A stretch of DNA of 6,349 nt from Candidatus Hydrogenedentota bacterium (GTDB taxonomy: Bacteria > Hydrogenedentota > Hydrogenedentia > Hydrogenedentales > SCBR16-9). Under the pieces are notes generated by a model that saw only the letters and a list, made by a program, of their open reading frames with translations, was not told where the DNA came from and made no database searches. Location of the stretch: assembly GCA_007116095.1 (NCBI GenBank), contig SKJD01000208.1, positions 1-6,349 on the forward strand. Direction: 5' to 3'. Shown here piece by piece: positions 5,789-6,349 of this stretch. Each line of letters starts with the position of its first letter. Position 1 is the stretch's first letter. The translations under genes were made by a program, and so were the position numbers.

Positions 5789-6349
5789 ATGAAAATCAAG
5801 TCGATTGAAGCGTTTACCATTACCGTGCCGCCAAAGCCGATGAAAACCCAGCCTCGCCGGTCCTCCTGGGTTGATGGGGCTGAGGTGGCCAATCCAATGT
5901 CGCGCTTTCCGGAGTACAAACCGCACCGGAGCCTGTGGACAACCAAATGGCAGCGTGTGGCTTGTGTGGTGACCGCGGAGGACGGGACCTGGGGCCTGGG
6001 CATTACCGATAATGGCCCCGTGGTCACGTCCATCATTAACGATCACTTTGCCGGACATCTCACGGGGCGCGAGGTGATGGCGACCGAATACCTTTGGGAC
6101 ATGATGTACCGCATGGTCGCGCCCTATGGCGCCTGGGGGCTGGCAAGCTACGCAATCAGTGCGGTGGACCTGGCGCTCTGGGACCTCAAAGGCAAGCTGC
6201 TTGAACTGCCGGTCTATGCGTTGCTGGGCGGACCCTCACACGACACGATGCCCTGCTACGCCACCGGTTATGACACTGACTGGCACCTGGAATGCGGCTT
6301 CAGCGGCACGAAATTGCCCTGTCCCTATGGCGCCTCCAGTGGCTTGGAA
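5789..6349 (+). CDS. Mandelate racemase/muconate lactonizing enzyme family protein, L-rhamnonate dehydratase-like (N-terminal part, cut by window end)
   Basis: An open frame of 187 codons runs from ATG 5789 to the last base; full members have about 390-410 residues. AAAGGGG (5774-5780) lies 8 bases before the ATG. The start MKIKSIEAFTITV is the usual first strand of enolase-superfamily proteins. NPMSRFPEY (35-43) followed by Arg47 resembles TPMSKYRDY and its nearby Arg in E. coli RhmD. SAVDLALWDLKGK (124-136) and LPVYALLGG (140-148) are the hinge between the capping domain and the barrel, and YATG (157-160) and GTKLPCPYG (173-181) match the RhmD YATG and GGKMPTHWG segments, recalled from memory. 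RhmD dehydrates L-rhamnonate to 2-keto-3-deoxy-L-rhamnonate. The metal ligands and the catalytic His/Asp pair lie beyond the window, and the substrate-loop His of RhmD is not obvious here, so another acid sugar is possible. It is separated from pilT by 80 bases. Confidence 0.8.
   Translation, partial: MKIKSIEAFTITVPPKPMKTQPRRSSWVDGAEVANPMSRFPEYKPHRSLWTTKWQRVACVVTAEDGTWGLGITDNGPVVTSIINDHFAGHLTGREVMATEYLWDMMYRMVAPYGAWGLASYAISAVDLALWDLKGKLLELPVYALLGGPSHDTMPCYATGYDTDWHLECGFSGTKLPCPYGASSGLE

Noticed and set aside
5348..6058. 236-codon minus-strand open frame
   Set aside because: It is antisense to the end of pilT and the start of the dehydratase-like gene, both well supported; its composition fits a shadow frame of GC-rich genes.
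1..6349. CRISPR array, tRNA/rRNA genes, insertion sequences, defence or phage modules
   Set aside because: No regularly spaced repeats, cloverleaf-like sequences, transposase or integrase motifs, or terminal repeats were seen on either strand.

Overview
The window is bacterial chromosomal DNA, moderately GC-rich by eye, with good Shine-Dalgarno sequences. All six protein-coding genes lie on the plus strand; the first and last are cut by the window edges. No RNA gene, CRISPR array, insertion sequence or phage gene was seen. The mix of genes (2-keto-3-deoxy sugar acid kinase, secreted carbohydrate-active-type protein, rhamnonate-dehydratase-like enolase-superfamily enzyme, divergent NAD kinase, PilT) would suit a Gram-negative, polysaccharide-degrading environmental bacterium, for example from the Planctomycetes/Verrucomicrobia/Lentisphaerae or Hydrogenedentes groups. 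That placement is a low-confidence inference.

Layout: (1) bases 2-652, the C-terminal part of a PfkB-family kinase of the 2-dehydro-3-deoxygluconokinase type; (2) a 163-base gap with a possible promoter and a leader hairpin; (3) 816-3017, a secreted 733-residue protein with a beta-rich N-terminal half and an alpha/alpha-toroid-like C-terminal half, exact family not recognised; (4) 3018-3157, the most structured gap, with a nested hairpin built on a perfect 12-base inverted repeat, then a palindromic operator-like site touching a plausible sigma70-type promoter; (5) 3158-5708, a three-gene co-directional block: divergent NAD kinase, dCMP deaminase, PilT retraction ATPase; (6) 5709-5788, a short gap with a small hairpin and a weak promoter candidate; (7) 5789 to the right edge, the N-terminal part of an L-rhamnonate-dehydratase-like enzyme.

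How they fit together: the kinase, the secreted protein and the dehydratase-like enzyme read as sugar and uronic/aldonic acid use, with an external carbohydrate-active protein, a dehydratase giving a 2-keto-3-deoxy acid, and a kinase for such an acid. The central block is housekeeping: NADP supply, dUMP supply for thymidylate, and type IV pilus retraction. It has its own probable promoter and sits between the sugar genes. I do not see a clearly new biological system. The items most worth checking are the divergent NAD kinase, the unassigned secreted protein and the palindrome-plus-promoter arrangement at 3076-3125.
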